From: Microcystis aeruginosa Ma_MB_S_20031200_S102
GTDB taxonomy: Bacteria > Cyanobacteriota > Cyanobacteriia > Cyanobacteriales > Microcystaceae
Direction of reading: 5' to 3'
Assembly (NCBI GenBank): GCA_007095845.1
Contig: SFBI01000082.1
Span: 16,601 to 80,600 of the forward strand
DNA: 64,000 nucleotides
Shown here piece by piece: positions 34,690-42,303 of the stretch. The notes below the pieces were generated by a model. The model searched no databases and was not told the origin of the DNA. It worked only from the letters and a program-made list of their open reading frames with translations. The position numbers and the translations under genes were made by a program. Every line of letters begins with the position of its first letter. The first letter of the stretch is position 1.

Positions 34690-34790
34690 TCGGATTCAGG
34701 ACAATCTGTGAAGCTCTCGGCGAAAGCCTCAAGCACGGTTCTGAGGACGAGTCGCTCCTCCAACTCGATCGCTTAGTTGAACATCTGAGC
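34690..34790 (+). other. Possible group II intron 3'-end remnant
   Basis: The stretch GACAATCTGTGAAGCTCTCG, GCGAAAGCCTC, then AAGCACGGTTCTGAGGACGA resembles the GNRA-capped hairpin and GCACGGTTCTGA segment seen near the 3' end (domain V area) of bacterial group II introns. No reverse-transcriptase ORF remains. Recognition is by pattern only. It accounts for most of the 222-bp gap before the next gene. Confidence 0.35.
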
Positions 34791-34847
34791 CTCGGCATAC
34801 CTTAAAATATCCCTATTGTCAAGTAGTTCAATTGTTCTGTTAGTTGG

Positions 34848-35435
34848 TTAATCTGTTTTGCTATCAGCAGCTTCGTTCGGTTTAGCCTCGGTAGGGGCTG
34901 CCTCTTGATGGTGATGAAGAAAATCCTTGGGGGCGAATTTTCCGGCAAACTTGCCCACCTGACCGCCGATCGCTTTGCCCATATTACCAGTAATCCCACC
35001 TAATAACCCATTATCAACGAAATCCCCCGCCACTTCGCCCAGGGTTTTCCCTGCCTGCTCTAAGCTTTTGTTTTCAAAGGCTGCTTCAATTTCATGTAAC
35101 TCATTTGGTTTCTCTGGCTTTTGCTCTCCTGGATGCAGCATCTGATGAGAAAGATGACTGGCTTCATATCCTGCCAATACATCCCCAACCAGTCCGCCTA
35201 CCTGAGCACCAGCGATCACACCCACTGGGCCTAATACTGCCCCAACAGTACCTCCAATTACTTCTCCGGCTGTGGCACCAGCCATGCCACCTGCCATGCC
35301 TGCGCCCATATCCACCAGTTTGGTAGGATGTTCGCTGATCTGTTGCACATTGTCCTTAATACTGTCAATTGCTTGATCAGCCAACTGATTTACCTGTTTT
35401 ATCCCTTGGTCAACTTGATGCTTGAAATCACCCAT
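34848..35435 (-). CDS. Glycine-zipper protein of unknown function
   Basis: 195 residues from the ATG at 35435 (MGDFKHQVDQGIKQVNQLAD); the longer frame from 35522 adds 29 residues that look untranslated. After a polar helix, residues ~45-90 form a glycine-zipper membrane segment (MGAGMAGGMAGATAGEVIGG, TVGAVLGPVGVIAGAQVGGL), then a polar, Glu-rich stretch and a second Gly-rich segment (LGEVAGDFVDNGLLGGITGN). The tail is Lys/Ala/Glu/Pro-rich. Such proteins insert in or coat membranes. Its lone position between an intron-like remnant and a broken oxidoreductase gene gives no function. HMA_2-like genes in this window have Gly-rich or small membrane neighbours too. Confidence 0.6.
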   Translation of the reverse strand: MGDFKHQVDQGIKQVNQLADQAIDSIKDNVQQISEHPTKLVDMGAGMAGGMAGATAGEVIGGTVGAVLGPVGVIAGAQVGGLVGDVLAGYEASHLSHQMLHPGEQKPEKPNELHEIEAAFENKSLEQAGKTLGEVAGDFVDNGLLGGITGNMGKAIGGQVGKFAGKFAPKDFLHHHQEAAPTEAKPNEAADSKTD

Positions 35436-35651
35436 AATCCCTGGCAAAAAACTAAGTTGCACTGACGATTTTAGCAAAATTTGTGAAAAGGATACAGTAA
35501 AGGAAGCTACTACCTTCGCCAATTTAGGGATAGTTCACCAGGCACTCTCATTTTAGATGTAGCCGCCCCGTCGCATCGCACGCAGCCCTGTCTTTGCATT
35601 CTAAATGAATCATAATGCAATCTTGCATGAAGTATAATACAGGACAAGTAC

Positions 35652-36283
35652 ATGACCGATGTGACTGTTTCCCAACCAGCGATCGCCATTATCGGCGGTG
35701 GTTTTAGCGGTTCTCTGGTGGCAGCCAATCTCTTACGAAACGCCGCTGTACCACTGACCATCAAGTTAATTGAACCCAACCCGCAATTAGGAAGAGGAGT
35801 CGCTTACCAGACAAAATTTCTCTGTCACCTGCTGAACGTACCGGCTGGCAAAATGAGTGCCTTTGTCGATGAACCAGCGCACTTCTTGAACTGGCTGCAT
35901 CAGAACGGGCAGGAACAAGTGACAGCATCCACCTTCGTGCCGCGCCAGATTTATGGAGATTACGTGCAGGCGCTCTTGAAGGAAACAAGGGAGAAAGCTC
36001 CGGCTTATGTACAGTTAGAGCAAATCGTCAAGGGTTACTCCGCCCTAACCCAGTGTCAATTGGTATCGACACTGCCCCCAATGGTGCCCTCATTGATGCT
36101 GGGGGAAAGATCTCCCAACGGCTTTATACCTTGGGAACGCTACGCAATGGTAATCTCTGGGAATCCATTGCCGTTCCCGAAATCCGGGTACAGGCCTTGC
36201 CCTGAGCTACGCCGAAGGGTGCTAATCTCGCCGAGGAGATTCTACAATCCCTGTCGCTCAAGCCAATGAATAGGTTTGAGTAA
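35652..36283 (+). pseudogene. FAD/NAD(P)-binding oxidoreductase, internally deleted
   Basis: The first ~130 residues are a normal N-terminus: AIAIIGGGFSGSLVAANLLR (dinucleotide-binding GxGxxG), then GRGVAYQTKFLCHLLNVPAG and NWLHQNGQEQVTASTFVPRQ, as in the NAD_binding_9 oxidoreductases of ~450-500 residues. Then the frame changes: 36055-36283 in another frame encodes IGIDTAPNGALIDAGGKISQ, RLYTLGTLRNGNLWESIAVP and ANLAEEILQSLSL, the C-terminal end of the same family. So about 250 residues are missing and the ends are out of frame. A CCCTGAGCTACGCCGAAGGG repeat-like insertion lies in the C-terminal part. The ORF as called (to 36269) is not a real protein end. Confidence 0.7.
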
Positions 36284-36289
36284 GTTTAG

Positions 36290-37213
36290 TCAAGCGCTGT
36301 CTTTGTTTTGGGAAACGGGAATATAATCGCTAACGTCTCCCGTAACCACACCACCACGCTGCCCGTCAATACTGACCGGAACATCGCCCACGATGGTGAT
36401 TCGTTGCACCCGACGGGGACGATCGCCATAGTCCGCAATCGCATAATGCTGGGTAGAACGATTATCCCAAAAAGCGATATCCCCCACTTGCCAACGCCAA
36501 CGTACCGTGTTTTCCGGACGGGTGACGTAGGATTGCAAAAGTTTTAGGGTATCGAAAGAATCCTCTGAAGAAAGTCCTTTAATCCGACGGGCGAAGGATC
36601 CTAACACCAGCGATCGCTCACCGGATTCGGGATGAACGCGCACCGCCGGATGGATAGCCTCATAAATTGTCGATTGGAAAACCTTGGCGTAATCCCTTTT
36701 GGCTTGGGAAATGTCAACCGTAGAAGCGGCATAATCTGAATGATTGGTATGAACGACCCACAGATGCTCAGCTAAAGCTTTCAAATGGGGTGGCAAATCT
36801 TCATATCCTGTCACCGTATTAGCCCACATCGTATCCCCTCCATATTGCGGAATAATAACCGCACGCAAAATCGAGCCTAAGGGCGGTCGTTCTACAAAAG
36901 TAACGTCCGTATGCCAAAGATCCGTATAGGCATGGTGTCGCCGATAATCTAAATCGAAAATTTCAGGGTAATCCGTTAAGTAACCCGGTACAGTGGGGTG
37001 AGCTTTTGTCAACTCGCCAAAACGACGGGCAAAAGCGATGTGACCCTTTTCGTCTAAGGTTTGTTGTCGAAAAAAAATAACTTTGTATTGAATCAACGCT
37101 TTACGGATCTCCGCGATTAGATCATCGCTCGGATTTTGACTCAGATCGATGCCAACGATCTCGGCTCCAATTCGCCCGGCGATCGGTTGAATATTGGAAT
37201 AGTTGAAACCCAT
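36290..37213 (-). CDS. TauD/TfdA-family Fe(II)/2-oxoglutarate dioxygenase
   Basis: 307 residues, with the strong ribosome-binding site GGAGGATAAATC before the ATG. Metal ligands: H101 and D103 in LWHTDVTF and H256 in RSTQHYAIADYG; the arginine binding 2-oxoglutarate lies in RPRRVQRITIVG. The family hydroxylates taurine or alkylsulfonates/sulfate esters, releasing sulfite or sulfate. Its partners in the window (porin, ABC transporter) make sulfonate or sulfate-ester use likely, a sulfur-scavenging task (inference). It lies downstream of the porin gene on the same strand, 92 bases away. Which sulfur compound is the substrate cannot be told. Confidence 0.85.
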   Translation of the reverse strand: MGFNYSNIQPIAGRIGAEIVGIDLSQNPSDDLIAEIRKALIQYKVIFFRQQTLDEKGHIAFARRFGELTKAHPTVPGYLTDYPEIFDLDYRRHHAYTDLWHTDVTFVERPPLGSILRAVIIPQYGGDTMWANTVTGYEDLPPHLKALAEHLWVVHTNHSDYAASTVDISQAKRDYAKVFQSTIYEAIHPAVRVHPESGERSLVLGSFARRIKGLSSEDSFDTLKLLQSYVTRPENTVRWRWQVGDIAFWDNRSTQHYAIADYGDRPRRVQRITIVGDVPVSIDGQRGGVVTGDVSDYIPVSQNKDSA

Positions 37214-37305
37214 AGATTTATCCTCCAGTTCCTAGTTCTCACCGCCTCAGATCGGTGACTTAAATACGAAAAATGCAAGAGCAAATGTGGCGATAACGGG
37301 ATTTT

Positions 37306-38850
37306 TTAGAAAGTAAACGTGGTTCTGACTGTCCCGATGATCCCGTCGGGATTTCCCGCATCCTGGTTAGGCGCGGTGATCCAGATTACCCCCGGCGTGA
37401 TCGAGATATTCTTCGTCAATTGGTACTTATAAAACGCCTCCAGATGGAGCGAGAGATCGTTCGGGCTAGTATCTCCCCGATACGGCTCTGCGCCCACCAC
37501 GAGACCGCCTAAATTCCCCTCTTTCCCCAGATCGGGAAAGCCGAGTCCTAGCGCGTAGTACCAGATATCGGCACTACCGGAACCGCTAGTTCTTCGGGCG
37601 TTGGTGTAACCGAAGAAACCGTTAAGAATGACGTAGGGGTTAAACTGGAAGAAACCCGAAACCCCGTAGGAGTTCGAGGAAACCGGCCCGTTAAAGGGGG
37701 CGTTCGCGGGAGCCGTACCGATTTTCGCCCCTCCCGTGCCGAAGTCGAAGAGAGGTCCGTCCGGTTGATAAGCGTGGACGTAGGTGAGCGCAATACCCGC
37801 GTTCGTGCCGGGCAACCAAGCTAGTTGGAACAGGGTATTATATTCGCCGTTAAATAAACCGTTTCCCGGATTGGGGTTTCCCGATGTATCGTCTCCCGCC
37901 AGATAGCCGGCGCTAATGGTAAACTGTTTGCCGATGTTGTAATTCAGACCGACTCCCGAACCCCCGCCGAGGGTATAGACGGGATTGAATTGGGCGAAGA
38001 TACTGAGGGCTTTCCGGCCGTTCGTCCCTCCCCCAATCACGGGGTTGAGGGTCGGGGCGAAATCCCACCAGCGACCGCTATAGGCTGGGATATAGACGTA
38101 CAGATTGCCCACGGGAAACTCGTAGGCGAGCCAGTCGAGGACGATATCGTTGCCGTTCCCCGCCGGGAGGTTAAAGGTTTGGTTGCCCTGGGCGTTATTG
38201 GGGAATCCGGGGAGTCGCAATCGGGTCGTACTACTGGCCGCCAATCGGACGGTTAAGAGGTCTTTTCCAGTAAAGCTAGACTCCAAGGATAGACGAACCC
38301 GATCTTGAAACACAAGGTTACTTCCCTGTATCGAACCTTGGAACGCGTCGGTCAGGGCAAAGATTACTTCTCCCTTCAGTTTTGTCGTCGTCGAGAATTG
38401 ATGATTTTCTAGAAAAGCGGTGCGCTGTTCGAGATTGTCGAGCCTGGCACCCAAGGCCGCCAACTCGGCGGCGAATTCCTCCGCCAATCGGTTAAGCCGA
38501 ACGATATCCTCGCGGGCGATCGCTACATTTTCCTGAAGTAACCGCTCGATCGTGTTCAGACAGGCGTTTAAACCCGCGGCGAACTCCCATCGCGTTAAGG
38601 CTCGATCGCCCCGAAAGGTTCTGTCGGGATAGCCGACGATACAGCCGTACCGTTCTACTAATTGTTGCAGTGCTTGATAGGCCCACGCGCTCGGCGATAC
38701 GTCCCGCAATTGGGAAACCGAAGTGATCTGGGCCATCGGCGGCTGGTTTTCTAAAAATTTTTCCTCGGCCCGCGACGAATTTGCGCTCGCCAGGGCTATC
38801 CCGACCAAAACCGAACCCGAAAATAATCGAACTAGAAATCCCTTGAACAT
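37306..38850 (-). CDS. SLH-domain porin (cyanobacterial OprB-like)
   Basis: 514 residues from the ATG at 38850; AAGGAGTCTATAAGT before it is its ribosome-binding site and shows that the longer GTG-started frame is wrong. A signal peptide ends near ANSSRAEEK. Residues ~45-100 form one SLH module (LRDVSPSAWAYQALQQLVER, YGCIVGYPDRTFRGDRALTR), a coiled coil follows (NRLAEEFAAELAALGARLDN), then a beta barrel ending in TVRTTFTF with a terminal Phe. These porins anchor to the peptidoglycan and carry small solutes or ions. Placement between the dioxygenase and a sulfonate-type ABC transporter, plus a palindrome near its start, suggests a nutrient-regulated outer-membrane route. GC-rich codons differ from the average. 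Confidence 0.85.
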   Translation of the reverse strand: MFKGFLVRLFSGSVLVGIALASANSSRAEEKFLENQPPMAQITSVSQLRDVSPSAWAYQALQQLVERYGCIVGYPDRTFRGDRALTRWEFAAGLNACLNTIERLLQENVAIAREDIVRLNRLAEEFAAELAALGARLDNLEQRTAFLENHQFSTTTKLKGEVIFALTDAFQGSIQGSNLVFQDRVRLSLESSFTGKDLLTVRLAASSTTRLRLPGFPNNAQGNQTFNLPAGNGNDIVLDWLAYEFPVGNLYVYIPAYSGRWWDFAPTLNPVIGGGTNGRKALSIFAQFNPVYTLGGGSGVGLNYNIGKQFTISAGYLAGDDTSGNPNPGNGLFNGEYNTLFQLAWLPGTNAGIALTYVHAYQPDGPLFDFGTGGAKIGTAPANAPFNGPVSSNSYGVSGFFQFNPYVILNGFFGYTNARRTSGSGSADIWYYALGLGFPDLGKEGNLGGLVVGAEPYRGDTSPNDLSLHLEAFYKYQLTKNISITPGVIWITAPNQDAGNPDGIIGTVRTTFTF

Positions 38851-38876
38851 ACTTATAGACTCCTTCACCGTGAATT

Positions 38877-38908
38877 AAATACAGTAAGTTGATAGGCGTA
38901 CTGTATTT
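38877..38908. promoter_or_regulatory. Perfect inverted repeat, candidate operator of the sulfonate-type island
   Basis: AAATACAGTA, 12 bases, then TACTGTATTT: two exact 10-base arms, 27 bases before the porin ATG and ~450 bases from the divergent permease gene. This form fits a dimeric regulator such as a LysR- or GntR-type protein. No such regulator is encoded nearby. Confidence 0.5.
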
Positions 38909-39030
38909 ATTGATTAATCGAGGAGTATGACACAAATTTCCGAGCGGTGCAAGTTTTGTCAGGATATCCAGACTCTTCGCTAGGTCGTTACATTAGTTAT
39001 TATCCATTACGACCCGTTTACCTTTTTTTA

Positions 39031-39141
39031 GCGTTGCTGAATTAAGGTATAAATGACAACCTTGCAACCAGCCAAAAGCTAGTCTAGATCTAGGTTTTAA
39101 AATCCTAAAAAAGAAAATTTATATCTCAAACCAGCAACACC
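39031..39141. mobile_element. MITE-like repeat, family D
   Basis: 111 bp with inverted ends GCGTTGCTGAATTAAGGTAT and GTGTTGCTGGTTTGAGATAT (read inward), both followed by AAAT. It lies in the 492-bp divergent control region between porin and permease; the rest of that region holds the operator-like palindrome and A/T-rich sequence. Confidence 0.6.
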
Positions 39142-39360
39142 ATAAATCTTTGTCAAGTACAATTTATACAAAATTATATGAGTTTATTTTGATCAACAAA
39201 CTTGACTTTTTTGGTCGGCTTGCCCTAGGATAATGAAATCTCGATGGACTAGCTAACTTTACGAATTCGTGATTAGGCGACACGAGAGAAATTAGCCGTA
39301 GTTCGATCATTTCTTTCCGAGAAACGATCGCTCTTTTACTATCAGCCGCGAGGGAGTTGT

Positions 39361-40194
39361 ATGGTTTTGAAACCGGAAAGGACACCCACCCGAAATCCTT
39401 CTCGAAAATCCCCGATCTATCGTTTTCTGACTCCGGAGCGAGCGATCTCTGTGGGATCGGTTCTGCTGATCTTCGCCCTCTGGTATCTCAGTACATCTTT
39501 AGGCTGGGCCAATCCCCTGTTTCTCCCAACGCCTGCAGCGGTTTGGTCGGCGTTTGTCGATATTCTGCAAAGTGGCTACAAGGGCCACTCGCTTCTCTAT
39601 CACCTTTTTCAGAGTATGTACCGACTGATGGCGGCGCTAGTACTGGCCACTGTTACCGCCATCCCCCTGGGTATGTTATGCGGTTTCTCCAAACTGGTCC
39701 GAGCAGCCCTTGACCCAATTATCGAGTTCTACCGACCGCTACCCCCCCTCGCGTACTACACCCTGTTAGTCATCTGGTTAGGCATCGAGAATCCGTCGAA
39801 AGTCGCCCTTTTATTCCTGGCCGCCTTCGCCCCACTTTTTCTAGCGGTGGTTTCCGGGGTGGAACGGATCTCGATCGACCGGATCAACGGCGCACGATCC
39901 CTCGGTGCTTCCGGCTGGCAGTTATTTGTCTATGTCATTTTCCCCTCCTGCCTGCCGGAAATTTTCACCGGATTGCGAACGGCGATCGGGGTTTCCTATT
40001 CCACCCTAGTGGCGGCCGAAATGGTCGCCGCTACTTCGGGTATCGGTTGGATGGTACTTGATGCCAGTAAATTTCTCCGCAGCGATGTCATTTTCGTCGG
40101 CATTACCATCATGGGGTTGGTCGCCATAGCGATCGACGCAGTGATCCGTTGGATAGAGAAAACCCAATTGCCCTGGATCGGTCGCGACGCCTGA
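39361..40194 (+). CDS. ABC transporter permease, SsuC/TauC type
   Basis: 277 residues with about six transmembrane helices; GGGAG precedes the ATG. The cytoplasmic coupling loop reads ISIDRINGARSLGASGWQLF (EAA-type), typical of the sulfonate, nitrate and taurine permease branch. The N-terminus (ATG at 39361) is followed by basic residues, then the first helix SVLLIFALWYLSTSLGW. As a dimer it forms the inner-membrane channel fed by the binding protein encoded next (31 bases on) and powered by the ATPase after it. The trio makes a complete importer. It is transcribed divergently from the porin and dioxygenase genes. Confidence 0.87.
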   Translation: MVLKPERTPTRNPSRKSPIYRFLTPERAISVGSVLLIFALWYLSTSLGWANPLFLPTPAAVWSAFVDILQSGYKGHSLLYHLFQSMYRLMAALVLATVTAIPLGMLCGFSKLVRAALDPIIEFYRPLPPLAYYTLLVIWLGIENPSKVALLFLAAFAPLFLAVVSGVERISIDRINGARSLGASGWQLFVYVIFPSCLPEIFTGLRTAIGVSYSTLVAAEMVAATSGIGWMVLDASKFLRSDVIFVGITIMGLVAIAIDAVIRWIEKTQLPWIGRDA

Positions 40195-40225
40195 GTTTTT
40201 TTTAGTGATTGTAAAGAGATATCTT

Positions 40226-41266
40226 ATGCCTTTGAAACGTCGAGAAATATTGTTAGGTTTATTGGGCGCGAGCTTACCTTTGGTCGTCTCTAGCTGTGTC
40301 AGCGAGAAGACCGGGAGTTCTTCTAACCCGTCCCCCCCCACAACCGGAACACTTCCGGAAAAAATCCGCATCGGCTATCAGGTGATCCCCAATCCCGAAC
40401 TACTTGCGAAAGCCTTGGGACTGGCGGACAAAGCCTTTCCTGATGCCAAGGTAGAATACATCAGCTTCGATTCGGGACGGGACGTGAACACCGCGATCGC
40501 CGCGAAAGGAATCGATTTCGGGGCGTTGGGTACGGTTCCCGCCAGCGTGGGTATCGCCAGTGGATTACCCTATCAGGTGTATTTTATCCTCGACGTGATC
40601 GGCGCAGCGGAGGCATTAATAGTCAAGAAAGGTATCAAGTCGATCGCCGATCTCAAGGGCAAAAAAGTGGCCACTCCCTTCGGTTCCACCGCTCACTTCT
40701 CCTTGGAATCCCTACTGGCCCTGGAAAATATTCCTGAGAAGGACGTGAATATATTGGATCTACAACCTCCGGATATCGTCGCCGCTTGGCAGCGGGGCGA
40801 TATCGACGCGAGTTACGTCTGGCAACCGAATCTCGGTAAACTCCAGAAAGACGGGGGAACGGTGCTGATCTCCTCGGCCGATCTCGCCCAAAAAGGCATT
40901 ATCACGGCGGATCTCGGGGTGGTGCGAACGGAATTCGCCGGACAGTACCCCGACGTGGTGAAGCGATATATCGCCGTGTTGGATGAGGCGGTTAAGACAT
41001 ACCGGAGCGATCCGGAAAACGCGATCAAAGCTTTAGCCAAGGAACTGAATATCACGCCGGAGGAAACGGCCGCCGCGGTCAAAGAGTTGATCTGGTTGGA
41101 TTCGAGCGAACAGAGATCGCCGAAATATCTGGGGACACCAGACAATCCAGGTGACTTCGCCAGAATCCTTAAGGAATCGGCAGATTTCGCGGTCAGCCAG
41201 AAAAAAATCACCAGTGCGCCCGATCTGGCCACCTTTCAAAAAAGCCTCCTTACCAAAGCCCTCTAG
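40226..41266 (+). CDS. ABC transporter substrate-binding lipoprotein, SsuA/TauA type
   Basis: 346 residues from the ATG at 40226; a GTG 21 bases earlier is a less likely start. The signal sequence MPLKRREILLGLLGASLPLV ends in a lipobox, VVSSC with C24 as the lipidated residue. The mature part has the periplasmic binding fold: IRIGYQVIPNPELLAKALGL, SFDSGRDVNTAIAAKGIDFG, GTVPASVGIASGLPYQVYFI and ADLKGKKVATPFGSTAHFSL. This resembles aliphatic sulfonate or taurine binding proteins rather than nitrate-binding NrtA, which is longer. Substrate specificity is inferred from the TauD-like dioxygenase across the divergent promoter. Confidence 0.85.
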   Translation: MPLKRREILLGLLGASLPLVVSSCVSEKTGSSSNPSPPTTGTLPEKIRIGYQVIPNPELLAKALGLADKAFPDAKVEYISFDSGRDVNTAIAAKGIDFGALGTVPASVGIASGLPYQVYFILDVIGAAEALIVKKGIKSIADLKGKKVATPFGSTAHFSLESLLALENIPEKDVNILDLQPPDIVAAWQRGDIDASYVWQPNLGKLQKDGGTVLISSADLAQKGIITADLGVVRTEFAGQYPDVVKRYIAVLDEAVKTYRSDPENAIKALAKELNITPEETAAAVKELIWLDSSEQRSPKYLGTPDNPGDFARILKESADFAVSQKKITSAPDLATFQKSLLTKAL

Positions 41267-41279
41267 TTTCTGAAAGTCC

Positions 41280-42104
41280 ATGAGTTACTCTTTTGCTGCG
41301 AAAACTATCTCCGATACCCCGAGGCGAGAAGTTATGATTTGCGAACTAGCCAACGTCGGTGTTACCTTCGGCTCAGGTAGCGAAGGAAATGAAGTCTTGC
41401 GGGACATTAATCTAAGCTTGTTCGCAGGAGATTTCGTCTGCGTGTTAGGCTCTTCTGGGTGCGGTAAGACGACGTTATTACGGGTCTTGGCTGGCTACCA
41501 ACGGCCGACGACGGGAATAGTCACCGTCGCGGGAAAACGACATACCGAACCTGATCCCGATGTGGGGGTCGTGTTTCAACGTCCTAACCTGTTCCCTTGG
41601 TTAACGATCGCCAAAAATGTCGAGTTTGGTCCAAAAATGAAAGGAGTGAGCGATCGGGAACGAAAACAAAGGGTAGCCGCCACTTTGGAGATGGTGGGAC
41701 TCTCGGAAGCGGCGAATTTCTTCCCCTATCAGCTTTCCGGGGGGATGCAACAACGATCAGCGATCGCCCGTACCCTAGCCGCCGAACCAGCGATTATTCT
41801 CATGGACGAACCTTTTGGTGCACTCGACGCACTCACCCGCGAATCGATCCAAACCCATCTCAGAGGCATTTGGCAGAGAACAGGGAAAACGATCTTTTTC
41901 ATCACCCATGATGTGGAAGAGACTCTCTTACTCGCCACCCGCATCGTTGTCCTCCACGCTCGTCCCGGTCGCGTGGTTAAGGATATAGTCAATCCTTTCG
42001 CCCACCGTAACCACGAGGAAACTCCGGCTTCTTTGCGGCTATCCCGAGAATTCCTAGAGATGCGACAGAATTTGGTGGATAGTATTCGCAGCGACGAGAT
42101 ATAG
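41280..42104 (+). CDS. ABC transporter ATP-binding protein, SsuB/TauB type
   Basis: 274 residues, 13 bases after the binding-protein gene. Walker A GSSGCGKTT at ~58-66, Q-loop VFQRPNLFPWLT, signature LSGGMQQR, Walker B IILMDEPFGALD and H-loop FFITHDVEE are all present. A possible internal start at codon 19 (MICELANVGVTF) would give the usual family N-terminus. It powers the permease encoded two genes upstream. The three genes run permease, binding protein, ATPase, with short gaps, as a single transcription unit ending before a MITE-like element. GC-rich codons match the rest of the island. Confidence 0.9.
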   Translation: MSYSFAAKTISDTPRREVMICELANVGVTFGSGSEGNEVLRDINLSLFAGDFVCVLGSSGCGKTTLLRVLAGYQRPTTGIVTVAGKRHTEPDPDVGVVFQRPNLFPWLTIAKNVEFGPKMKGVSDRERKQRVAATLEMVGLSEAANFFPYQLSGGMQQRSAIARTLAAEPAIILMDEPFGALDALTRESIQTHLRGIWQRTGKTIFFITHDVEETLLLATRIVVLHARPGRVVKDIVNPFAHRNHEETPASLRLSREFLEMRQNLVDSIRSDEI

Positions 42105-42167
42105 TCACTTGATCCCTTTAGGGATTTCAATTTCTCGCTCTATTGTTTAATCATTACAGTTTATAAG

Positions 42168-42267
42168 TAAGTAGTTATAATTAAATTGAAGATAGATTTT
42201 GCGTCTGATCCCCCCTGCCTCCCTTGATAAGGGGGGTGTCTGAGAACTTTTAACACCTACCTACTTA
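42168..42267. mobile_element. MITE-like repeat, family C, copy 2
   Basis: 100 bp from TAAGTAGTTATAATTAAATT to CACCTACCTACTTA with a single CCCTTGATAAGGGGGG core; the shorter, undisturbed form of the family. It lies between the ABC ATPase and the lipid kinase. Confidence 0.7.
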
Positions 42268-42303
42268 ATCACTTTTGAACAAATCACTCATTAGCCGCTA
42301 ATC

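Noticed and set aside
39357..39713. Overlapping 118-codon plus-strand ORF at the permease start
   Set aside because: Shadow of the permease, which has six membrane helices and the EAA-type loop.
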